Shown here one piece after another: positions 57,075 through 64,000 of a stretch of DNA of 64,000 nt. Numbering within the stretch: position 1 is the first letter of the stretch; each line of letters opens with the position of its first letter. Position numbers and translations under genes: made by a program. The notes below the pieces were generated by a model. It did not search any database, was not told the DNA's origin, and worked only from the letters and a program-made list of their open reading frames with translations. This DNA is from Achromobacter xylosoxidans A8 (lineage in GTDB: Bacteria; Pseudomonadota; Gammaproteobacteria; Burkholderiales; Burkholderiaceae_B). The DNA lies in the NCBI RefSeq assembly GCF_000165835.1, contig NC_014640.1, positions 1,054,001 to 1,118,000 on the forward strand. Direction: 5' to 3'.

Positions 57075-58109
57075 CTAAGGCCGTGCGACGACCGTGAAGG
57101 TGAGCACGTCGCTGTAGTCGCCTTCCTTCGCCGCCTTGGGCGTGTCAGCCGTGAACGTGGGGATGAAGCAGTCGCGTCCGCTGTTGCCCAAGGCGGAAAC
57201 CATGTTGCTGGTGTTGGGCAGCGCGACCTCGGTACTGGTCGTCGCGTTCCGCAGCACGACTCGGTACGGCACTGTGTCGGAAGGCGAGGTCAGGTGCTTG
57301 AGTTGGTACCAGCCATTGCCCGACAGGCCGTTCTGGTTGGTCGCGTTGATGGCGTAGCGCAATCCTGTCCATTTGAGGTGGTCGTAGGTGAAGCACAATT
57401 CTTCGCCGGCGCCAGAAAATGGCCTTTCCGCCGGCGCTCCGGGCAGCAACTCTCCGAGGTTCCAGTCCGGCGCGGTCATGTGGATCTTGGGAGCCACAGG
57501 TGGGGGCGGAATCTTCGGCTCGGTGATCACATTGCAGTTGCCCGTTGAGCTGTCTGCGCCAATATAGGCCAGTCCGGTTACTTCGACGATGTCGTTCTTT
57601 TGCGTGACATTCGCTGCTCTTACCCCAATGGCAGGCCACGGTGCAAGGTGCTTGTTATCGACAACGACCGTTACCCGCACGACTCTCGCGGATGTATCGC
57701 GCCAGGTCGTGGCGTAACGGGAATCACTGTTATCGTAGACCATGTAGTCAATGCCGCTTGTTTTACCCCAGTCCCGAACGCCATCCATGTAGACAGCACT
57801 GGCATAGTGACCAGACTGCTGCAGTTTGCCGTCTTTCTCATAGGTGTATATAAGGATTCCTCGGCTCAGGAACGGCCCGCTATGCCTGCCTAGGTGACCT
57901 TGAATGTTCTTATAGCTGATGGTCACGCCCAGCGTGCTGGTGCCATTGCCATTGTTTTGGTAGGTGCAATCGCTATAGCCGTTGCTCAGGTCGCTGTAGT
58001 AGATGCCCCGCCATGCCAAGGCGTCACTACTGGAGATCATCGCGCTTGTTGCCAGTACGGCAGCAACTGGTCGCGGCATCATCCATCCTTTGAAATTCGG
58101 CAATCTCAT
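57075..58109 (-). CDS. CS1-type fimbrial tip adhesin
   Basis: A 344-residue exported protein. The signal peptide (MPRPVAAVLATSAMISSSDALA) is followed by an N-terminal lectin-like domain (WRGIYYSDLSNGYSDCTYQNNG...VARP) and a pilin-like C-domain, as in CooD/CfaE. A central Pro-rich hinge (PKIPPPPVAPKIHM) divides them. Four or so Cys are present, in contrast to the Cys-free pilins. The start is ATG 58109 with GAGGGA upstream. Overlap of 10 nt or less to the next gene suggests one mRNA. Confidence 0.8.
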   Translation of the reverse strand: MRLPNFKGWMMPRPVAAVLATSAMISSSDALAWRGIYYSDLSNGYSDCTYQNNGNGTSTLGVTISYKNIQGHLGRHSGPFLSRGILIYTYEKDGKLQQSGHYASAVYMDGVRDWGKTSGIDYMVYDNSDSRYATTWRDTSARVVRVTVVVDNKHLAPWPAIGVRAANVTQKNDIVEVTGLAYIGADSSTGNCNVITEPKIPPPPVAPKIHMTAPDWNLGELLPGAPAERPFSGAGEELCFTYDHLKWTGLRYAINATNQNGLSGNGWYQLKHLTSPSDTVPYRVVLRNATTSTEVALPNTSNMVSALGNSGRDCFIPTFTADTPKAAKEGDYSDVLTFTVVARP

Positions 58110-58137
58110 GGTTGGTCCCTCGTACATAGCGCCATGC

Positions 58138-58821
58138 TCATCCGCGGCAATCGAAACCCTGCGGCGCATCGCCGATCAGCATCGTGAGCTTCTTGCCCTC
58201 GAAACGCCGCGACGCGCCAGGAAACAACACCACCCGGTTCTGCTCCAGCCTGCGGTCAGACGATGCGATATCCGCAAGGACCAGCGACACATTGCCGGTA
58301 TTCTCCAGCCTCACACCCGCGTCTTCGCAGCGATACGACCAGCCCGACCGTTGCTGACCTGGAGGAGGCATGTGCTGGACCAGCACGCCATAACCTATGG
58401 AAACTGACATGGGCGCGCTGATCTTGTCCTGGGGCGCCTCTTCGACCTGCATCGCCCTCACTGGCACGACGTACAGGCGGTACATCTCTTCCGCGGTGGG
58501 CACGGATAGCGACTTCAGGCTGATCGCGCGGCTTTGGCCCGGCCCCAGCGTCAATTTGTCCGGACTGGCGAGCAGGCCGGGATGCTCGAGCTGGCTCAGC
58601 GGCACCTGCTCCTCGGGGTCGAAGCCGGGATTCTTCACCTTCTGCAGCGTGGCCGACAGGTAGAGCGGCGCGTCGCCAACGTTCTTGACGGTGACGCCGT
58701 AGTCGTGGCCGTTGAAGACCTTGATCCGGGCCGGCATCACCAGCAGCTCGCCTTCGGCTTGCGCCGGCGGCGCGGCCAGCAGCATCGAAGCGAATAGCGT
58801 GAGCAGGGTCTTGCGTGGCAT
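58138..58821 (-). CDS. Fimbrial periplasmic chaperone (first of the locus)
   Basis: A 227-residue exported chaperone with signal peptide (MPRKTLLTLFASMLLAAPPAQA). The N-domain is LLVMPARIKVFNGHDYGVTVKNVGDAPLYLSATLQKVKNPGFDPE, the LGPGQSRAISLKSL strand is the subunit-contact segment, and the C-domain is complete (WSYRCEDAGVRLENTGNVSLVL). It follows the usher gene by 24 nt, so it is the main chaperone. Confidence 0.88.
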   Translation of the reverse strand: MPRKTLLTLFASMLLAAPPAQAEGELLVMPARIKVFNGHDYGVTVKNVGDAPLYLSATLQKVKNPGFDPEEQVPLSQLEHPGLLASPDKLTLGPGQSRAISLKSLSVPTAEEMYRLYVVPVRAMQVEEAPQDKISAPMSVSIGYGVLVQHMPPPGQQRSGWSYRCEDAGVRLENTGNVSLVLADIASSDRRLEQNRVVLFPGASRRFEGKKLTMLIGDAPQGFDCRG

Positions 58822-58845
58822 CGTGGTTCCTTGTCGGATGTCCGA

Positions 58846-61107
58846 TTATTGGCAGCGGTAGTAGCTGCCGTTGATGGCGTTGCCGAGGTCGCAGGTGTAG
58901 TTCCTGCCGGGCTGCCGCAGCGTGATCTTGGTAAGCACCGTCTTGCTGGCGATGGAGAACAGTCCGTTGGGGTACGCCGTGTCGCCAGTTTCCTGGATGG
59001 TTCCGCCCAGGGGCTTGCCGGACGGATCCATCAGGATGCCGCTGTAGACCATGTTGATCGCCACCTTGGCTTGCGCCGCATACACCTGGCCAGGATGGGC
59101 GCGCACGACGTTGGCAGGGACTTCGATACTCATGTCCATGTGCTCGCTGTTGCTCAGGACGCGGGCGAAGGGAACGTCGCGGTATTGGCCTAGCGGTACG
59201 GCGTAGGTGCCGCCGCCGCCCACCGGATGGCCTTCCACGCTGAATCCGTAGGCGGTGCCGTCGATGGCGGGCGTGTCCAGCAGCATGGCGCTGCCGCTGC
59301 TGCTGTAGCGTCCTACCGCTATGCCCTTGGCGCTGGCCGCCAGCATGCCGCGGTAGTTGAAATCCGCGTTGCTGCCGAAGTCGCTGTGGCCCAGGTTGAG
59401 GGAGGTATCGCCACGAGTGCCGGAGCGGCTGCCGTAAATGTTGACGCTGTTGCTTGTGCTGCTCCGGTTGACCGTGACGCCAGCCATCGAGGTGCCGTAG
59501 CTGTCCTCGAAATCCTTGCGATAGTCGCCGCTGAGTTGCGTTTCGCCGCCCTGGCGGGCAGCGCGGAAGCTGGCTTGCGTCTTGTCCAGGGTCCAGCTCA
59601 TGTTGAAGTACACGGCGTAGCCGTCGTCGCCCCGACCGTACCCGCCCTTTTGCACGCCCAGGGAAAAGGTCGACCACAGGCCGTTGGGGCGGTAGTGCCA
59701 GCGTGCTTCGGCTTGCTGTATTTCGCCGCGGCTGTGCTTGTTGTAGTTATAGCCCAGCATGACATCGCCCACGCTTCTGCTGTATGAAAAGCTGGTGCTG
59801 GGCGCGCCCCAATAGAAGCGCGATACGTCTGAAATCTGATAGCGGCTGGCCGAGAGGCTGCCCAGCAAGGGATCGTTCATCGACAGGTTGAAATAGCCGC
59901 CCGCGCCGCGTTCGCCGCCTAGGACGCCCACTGTGGGAGTGAGGTCAGCCGTGCCGATGCGGGAGGGGCGCGTGATGTTCAGCTCGCCCGCCCAGCGGGA
60001 CTGGTCGCCGCTGATGAACGAGGCGTTCAGGTAGAACTGGCTCAGGTTGCGGCTGACGGCAGCTTGAAGCAGCTGGCCGCCTGCGCCCATTTCCTTGCCC
60101 GCGGTCATGTGCCAGGAATTGCCGCCGCCGCCGTTGAAGTTCAGGTTGTTGATGTCGCGAGTTTCGCGGTTGATCAGATTGCCGTTGCGGTCCACCAGCC
60201 GGATCTCCACCGGGTAGTAGCCGCCAGGCAGGTCGATGAAGCTGATTTCATTGCGGCCGAGTATGGCGGGCCGCTTCAGGATGAGACGTCCGTTGCGGTA
60301 GAACTCGTAGTTTCCTTCGGCGGTGGAATACAGCACCAGCGAACCCGTATCGCGGTCGGCCCGCAAATGGTTCTGGCTGCCGATGGTGACGAACTGATCG
60401 AAGCTGGGCGACAGCATCGTGCTGACCGAGCCCGAGGCGTAGTCGAGGCTGTTCTGCTTGCCTGCCCGCACGTAGGTGCTGTGAAAATTCTTCTGCAGGA
60501 AGTAAGAGGAGATCCCTTGATCGCCATTGCTGCGGCCGCGCATGCGGTTGCGGCTGCCGTACCAGCTCATGTAGCCGAAGCTGCGCAGCGGCAGGCCCAG
60601 CCATGTCGTGCCGCTGACGTTCATGGCGCGATAGCTGTCGGAGGATCCGCGCAAGTCCAGCGACTGATTGTTGATCAGCCCCCAGGTGGTCGCGGGAGAC
60701 AGGTAGTCGTCGCGCGAGCTTCTGATCTGCAATGTGCGGCGGATCTTGTCGATGGTGACGTAGTGCTCCGCCACGCGCAGGTCGCAGCCGTTGATGCATT
60801 GCTTGTAGTCGATCGTGGAAACCACCCGGCGGATGGCTTCTATTTCTTCCTCCGTCACGCCGTTTTCCGCGTACTTGACGGGATCGAACGCGAGTCGGTT
60901 CTGTTCCAAAGAATAGGCAATCAATCCCGGCAGCGTCCTGCCGTTGAAGCTGGACACGTAGCTTGCGCTGTTGTCCATTTCAACCGCGCTGAAGCCTTCC
61001 GGGATGCCGTAGGAAATCTTCACTTGCGCGAAGGCCTGGGTGGAGGACGCAGCAAGAACGCACGGCAGGATTTTTTTGAGGCAAAAGGAAACCCAATGAG
61101 CGTGCAT
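58846..61107 (-). CDS. CS1/alpha-type fimbrial usher
   Basis: A 753-residue outer-membrane usher, with a signal peptide and periplasmic NTD (VKISYGIPEGFSAVEMDNSASYVSSFNGRTLPGLIAYSL), the TcfC/CooC-type barrel (DLRGSSDSYRAMNVSGTTWLGLPLRSFGYMSWYGSRNRMRGRSN), the plug region and C-terminal domain ending NGSYYRCQ. The type lacks the Cys pair and domain sizes of FimD. It sits second in the operon after the major pilin. Confidence 0.9.
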   Translation of the reverse strand: MHAHWVSFCLKKILPCVLAASSTQAFAQVKISYGIPEGFSAVEMDNSASYVSSFNGRTLPGLIAYSLEQNRLAFDPVKYAENGVTEEEIEAIRRVVSTIDYKQCINGCDLRVAEHYVTIDKIRRTLQIRSSRDDYLSPATTWGLINNQSLDLRGSSDSYRAMNVSGTTWLGLPLRSFGYMSWYGSRNRMRGRSNGDQGISSYFLQKNFHSTYVRAGKQNSLDYASGSVSTMLSPSFDQFVTIGSQNHLRADRDTGSLVLYSTAEGNYEFYRNGRLILKRPAILGRNEISFIDLPGGYYPVEIRLVDRNGNLINRETRDINNLNFNGGGGNSWHMTAGKEMGAGGQLLQAAVSRNLSQFYLNASFISGDQSRWAGELNITRPSRIGTADLTPTVGVLGGERGAGGYFNLSMNDPLLGSLSASRYQISDVSRFYWGAPSTSFSYSRSVGDVMLGYNYNKHSRGEIQQAEARWHYRPNGLWSTFSLGVQKGGYGRGDDGYAVYFNMSWTLDKTQASFRAARQGGETQLSGDYRKDFEDSYGTSMAGVTVNRSSTSNSVNIYGSRSGTRGDTSLNLGHSDFGSNADFNYRGMLAASAKGIAVGRYSSSGSAMLLDTPAIDGTAYGFSVEGHPVGGGGTYAVPLGQYRDVPFARVLSNSEHMDMSIEVPANVVRAHPGQVYAAQAKVAINMVYSGILMDPSGKPLGGTIQETGDTAYPNGLFSIASKTVLTKITLRQPGRNYTCDLGNAINGSYYRCQ

Positions 61108-61175
61108 GCCCTGCAGTCCAAAAGGGGAAGGAAGAGCCCCGGACGGGGCCTTGGAGAAAGGTGCTCGAGCGAGGC

Positions 61176-61703
61176 TTAAGGGGCCGGTTCGAAGACCATG
61201 ACCAGATTGCCGCTGTAGCTGCCGTTGGGGGTCTGGCCGTTGGTTTGCTGGGGGCTATCTACACTGATTTCCAGATTGTGGATTTCGTCGTAGCCACCGT
61301 TGCCCTGCACGACCTGGGAAATCTTGTTGGGTTTGTCGTATTCCAGGACTTGGTCGCCTGCGGCGTGGGTCAAGATCACCTGTGCGTTGGTCATCTCGAG
61401 GTGTCCGTTGGACATTTTCAGAGGTTGGGCGAGCTTGACGTTAATCCCAGGGGCCTTCGAAAATATGCGGATCGGCAGCGTCTTGGAGAATGTCAGCTGC
61501 CTGTAGTCTGCCGGTTCGAGCTCCTCGGTGCCGTACCAGGTGGAGCCGTCGGGCTTGGACACGAAAATCGCGTCGTTGATCTGGGCCGTCAGGGTGATGC
61601 TCTTGGTGACGCTTTTGCTTGTCTCCGCAGGGGTAGCCGCATGCGCCATGCCGGCAAACGCGCCGGCTAATCCCATCACGATCAGGATCTTGTTCAGTTT
61701 CAT
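61176..61703 (-). CDS. CS1-type major fimbrial subunit
   Basis: A 175-residue exported pilin. The signal peptide is MKLNKILIVMGLAGAFAGMAHA; the mature start ATPAETSKSVTKSITLTAQIND is like CfaB/CooA. It has no cysteines, and ends NGSYSGNLVMVFEPAP. First gene of the operon. A BvgA-like site lies about 124 nt upstream of its ATG. Confidence 0.85.
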   Translation of the reverse strand: MKLNKILIVMGLAGAFAGMAHAATPAETSKSVTKSITLTAQINDAIFVSKPDGSTWYGTEELEPADYRQLTFSKTLPIRIFSKAPGINVKLAQPLKMSNGHLEMTNAQVILTHAAGDQVLEYDKPNKISQVVQGNGGYDEIHNLEISVDSPQQTNGQTPNGSYSGNLVMVFEPAP

Positions 61704-61826
61704 ATGAAAACCTGGAGTTGATGTTGAATGAATGCCTTCGAAGGTTGTTGAAGGCGGGGCTGTGTAGCGGACGCCTCGTGTGCGTCCGACCCCATGCATC
61801 ATCCTTGTTCAACGCTGCCCCAGGGC

Positions 61827-61840
61827 TGAGAAATTTCTTG
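61827..61840 (-). promoter_or_regulatory. BvgA-type inverted heptad upstream of fimbrial operon
   Basis: TGAGAAATTTCTTG matches 11 of 14 positions of the high-affinity site I recall for the Bordetella fhaB promoter (TAAGAAATTTCCTA). It contains the perfect palindrome AGAAATTTCT. Its place, 124-137 nt before the first pilin ATG, fits an activator site. Confidence 0.5.
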
Positions 61841-61873
61841 TTCTGATGCCGAGGAATTCCAGCTCATGCGCGC

Positions 61874-62677
61874 CTATCGCGCACGGCCCCCCACCTTGAA
61901 GTCCCGCCATCGGTCGCCTCCCATCGTCAGCAGCAATTCCAGGCTGTCCGCGCCGATGCGGGTGGACAGCAGATCTCCCTGGAACGTCAGGTTGGGAAAC
62001 GACCGCATCCAATGAAAATCGGTGGCGTCGTTGATGCCCATCACCAGCACTGGCAGCTTGAACGCCTGCGCGCGCTGCAAAAGCGTGAAGAACCTTCCAT
62101 GCAGCATGGGATGCGTCGAGAGCCGCTCGGGGATCTTCAGGTGCAGGCCCACGACGCGCAGCACGCCGTGCGGGACCGGCCGACCTTCTACCAGCGTCGG
62201 GCTGATCCTTACCCTCAAGCCGGTATTGAAATCGTGCCGGCTCTTGTGGAGTTCGGCATCCGGCAGCAGATCCCATGTCATGGGGATGTTGAGCGTGACC
62301 AGCGATGCCGGATAGCTCGGACCCGTCGCGCCGTCTTCGGCTTGGCCGGACTGCAAGCGCAGGTGGTTTTTATCCAGCGCCAGGTTCAGCTCCGCGCACA
62401 GGCTCTGCGCCGACCAAGGGAAGCCGGCGGTATCGCGCGCATAGGTGAGTGACAGAGGTATGCCTTGATTGCCCTGCCGGAAGAGGTGTAGCGCGTGCTG
62501 GAGTTCGTGCTCGGCGGGATGGCTGTCGAGTCGTGGGAATGATTGGTCTGGCGGCAGATCGGGCAATGCGTATTCGCATACCCGGCCATCTGCGGAAAAG
62601 ACGGGTTGATAACCGGCTTGTGCCGATGATCGAAATGCTGGGCGGGAATCGGCGCCGCCGCCGGGAAGAGATTCCAT
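61874..62677 (-). CDS. Degenerate EAL-domain protein
   Basis: A 267-residue protein. It begins with YQPVFSADGRVCEYALPD, near the EAL domain N-terminus, and ends with LPVLVMGINDATDFHWMRSFPNLTFQGDLLSTRIGADSLELLL, the alpha/beta tail of an EAL barrel with the QG before the last helix. The metal and catalytic residues of active c-di-GMP phosphodiesterases (E-A-L, the paired Asp, the AEGVE Glu) are absent. It is probably a c-di-GMP-independent EAL protein, like BvgR of Bordetella. It lies directly downstream of the BvgS-like gene. No Shine-Dalgarno at this ATG; an alternate frame upstream resembles a signal peptide. Confidence 0.7.
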   Translation of the reverse strand: MESLPGGGADSRPAFRSSAQAGYQPVFSADGRVCEYALPDLPPDQSFPRLDSHPAEHELQHALHLFRQGNQGIPLSLTYARDTAGFPWSAQSLCAELNLALDKNHLRLQSGQAEDGATGPSYPASLVTLNIPMTWDLLPDAELHKSRHDFNTGLRVRISPTLVEGRPVPHGVLRVVGLHLKIPERLSTHPMLHGRFFTLLQRAQAFKLPVLVMGINDATDFHWMRSFPNLTFQGDLLSTRIGADSLELLLTMGGDRWRDFKVGGRAR

Positions 62678-62866
62678 TGTTTTGGGCGCAGGTCAGCGCG
62701 CTGCCGGCCAGGATGGCGACGACGTGTGTGCGCATGGCATGCATTCTGTTTTTCAGCGTGTGATTCTAGAAATCACTGGGAGTGGGGGCCATGGGAATAT
62801 TCTTAATTGCTTCGAATGGCATGCATCCGATCCCGCCGCCGTTGCAGAAATTCGGCGCTGGATGGG

Positions 62867-64000
62867 TCAACCGTTGCTTTCTTTCGCGATTTCTCGCATC
62901 TTGCCGCGCAGCTGCGCGATGAGCGCGGCGAGCTGCTGGGGCATCGTGCCGCCCACGCCCTCCTTGCGCAGCAGGGCGGCAAGATCGTCCGCCAGGTTCA
63001 GCAGAGGGGCCATGTGCACGGCGGCCAGCCCCCCGCGTATCCGGTGCAGCAAGGCGCGGACATCCGTGCTGTCGCCGTTCTTCATCGCGGTTTCCAGACG
63101 CACGAGATCCTTATCCATGGTTTCCAGAAAGATGGCCTTGTATTTGGCGGGGACCCCTGGCGTGCCGGTCCGTGGCGATTCCGTTGCAATCCGCGGCGTC
63201 GCGGCCGGGATCTCGGGCTTGCGGGGAGCGGCGGCGTATGCCTGGAGCCGCTGCCTGAGCGCACGCAAGCCTATGGGCTTGGCGAGCCAGCCGTTCATGC
63301 CGGCCGCCTCGCACCGCTGTTCCTCCGCATGGGTCGCGCTCATGACCAGGGCAATGATGGGAGCTATGGCGCCCTGGGCGCGCAGGGCCCTGGCGAGCGC
63401 ATAGCCGCTCATGCCGGGCATGTCTGCATCCGTCATGACCAGATCGAAGGGACGTATGTTCCACAATGCCAGTCCTTCGGCTCCGTCCGCCGCGAGCGTG
63501 ATGTGGCAACCCAGGCGCATGAGCTGGTCGTGCAGCGTGGCCCGGTTGATGAGATTGCCCTCCACGACCAGGATCCGAAGATTGAGGAGGCCATGGATCG
63601 GTGACAGGGTGTCTGGCCCTGGACCGGACTCGCCCCGCATCAGATTCTGCACGGCATAGCCTATCTGGCGCGCGGAATGGCGGTCCACCAGGGCGGCGCT
63701 GCCGCCGCTGCCCGCGGTCCCCGCTACGATGCGCGGGCCTTTCCATGGCGCATGTTCGGCATTCTTGTCCAACGCCAGGTCGATCAGCATGCCGTCCCCG
63801 TCGCCGGTAGCGACGATGCCGGCAGGCACTGTCCTCGACTGGGCGCCCCAGTGCCGCAGCCATTGGGCCACGCTCTCGCCCGCTTCCTTGCGCGCGCAGC
63901 GCACCAGCACGTGCAGGCCCTGCAACTGGGGGGCCGCGCCGGAGGGTTCGTCCGCCTGTTCCAGCACGAAGGAAACGGAAAAGCTGCTGCCCAGCCCCGG
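62867..64000 (-). CDS. BvgS-like hybrid histidine kinase (C-terminal part)
   Basis: The 3' part of a larger gene cut by the window edge. It opens with the end of an HATPase (PGLGSSFSVSF), then a pseudo-receiver, a receiver domain and an Hpt. From a GTG at 63967 (numbered 1): RILVVEGNLINR at about 131, phosphoacceptor Asp180 in DLVMTDADMPG, Lys230 in LAKPIG, and Hpt His308 in LLHRIRGG. The tail EQRCEAAGMNGWLAKPIGLRALRQRL is close to BvgS. Acidic pair D-D is E-G and the conserved Thr is Val, so the receiver looks weakened. The partner response regulator is not in the window. Confidence 0.85.
   Translation of the reverse strand, partial: PGLGSSFSVSFVLEQADEPSGAAPQLQGLHVLVRCARKEAGESVAQWLRHWGAQSRTVPAGIVATGDGDGMLIDLALDKNAEHAPWKGPRIVAGTAGSGGSAALVDRHSARQIGYAVQNLMRGESGPGPDTLSPIHGLLNLRILVVEGNLINRATLHDQLMRLGCHITLAADGAEGLALWNIRPFDLVMTDADMPGMSGYALARALRAQGAIAPIIALVMSATHAEEQRCEAAGMNGWLAKPIGLRALRQRLQAYAAAPRKPEIPAATPRIATESPRTGTPGVPAKYKAIFLETMDKDLVRLETAMKNGDSTDVRALLHRIRGGLAAVHMAPLLNLADDLAALLRKEGVGGTMPQQLAALIAQLRGKMREIAKESNG

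Noticed and set aside
61809..62276. 155-codon minus frame inside the EAL-like gene
   Set aside because: Arg/Pro-rich shadow in another frame.

Overview
The window is GC-rich chromosomal DNA of a betaproteobacterium of the family Alcaligenaceae, most like Bordetella or Achromobacter. The evidence is a Bug-type (TTT) solute-binding protein, a PHB phasin, the pyrD-ate-aat-Nudix cluster, Bordetella-type porin and CinA-like proteins, and a BvgS-like hybrid kinase beside a CS1-type fimbrial operon. I see no insertion sequence, prophage, CRISPR array or rRNA. Two tRNA genes (Cys, Gly) are present. Species assignment is inference.

Layout. 1-5.4 kb: minC and glnS on the minus strand, then a CydA/CydB-like pair whose CydA lacks the canonical haem ligands. 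5.5-12.3 kb: recQ, an exported usher-barrel-like protein, an EnvZ/OmpR-type pair and ruvB. 12.4-20 kb: a PLP dehydratase and an NDUFA9-like SDR, then a minus-strand run of a UbiH-family hydroxylase, dusB, fis, purH, ruvC and ruvA. 20-22 kb: a TM2 protein and pepP.

22-28.4 kb is a divalent-metal region. A yybP-ykoY (Mn2+) riboswitch precedes an NCX-family exchanger. Then a strong promoter leads a long leader with hairpins and a 17-codon ORF, a small MgtC-C-terminal/ACT-like protein, a 21-residue MgtL-like leader peptide containing D-P-E-P with a hairpin over its stop codon, a C-rich rut-like stretch, mgtA and a porin. This looks like a Mg2+-uptake unit with an elaborate leader.

28.5-40 kb: ctaG; a divergent amine/amino-acid catabolism locus (MerR-XRE-cupin regulator facing an FAD amine oxidase and a GabP-like permease, with a repeated AT-rich operator candidate between them); galU; a BepA-like protease; a minus-strand run of ilvE, zf-CHCC protein, NTF2-like protein and YheT hydrolase; and azlCD for branched-chain amino-acid export. 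40-54 kb: rhlE, a thioredoxin-fold protein, an EI24 protein, a CinA-like protein, an IclR/Bug pair, phasin, pyrD-ate-aat-Nudix, a LysR/DoxX divergent pair and several small exported proteins. 54 kb: tRNA-Cys and tRNA-Gly, then a ProQ-domain protein.

55.3-64 kb is an accessory virulence-type locus on the minus strand: a BvgS-like hybrid kinase (cut by the window edge), a degenerate EAL-domain protein, and a seven-gene alternate chaperone-usher (CS1/alpha-type) fimbrial operon: major pilin, usher, chaperone, tip adhesin, single-domain chaperone-like protein, second pilin, third chaperone. A BvgA-type inverted heptad lies upstream of the first pilin gene. The most notable items are the MgtL-like composite leader, the haem-ligand-less CydA/CydB pair, and the Bvg-like kinase/EAL/fimbria locus.
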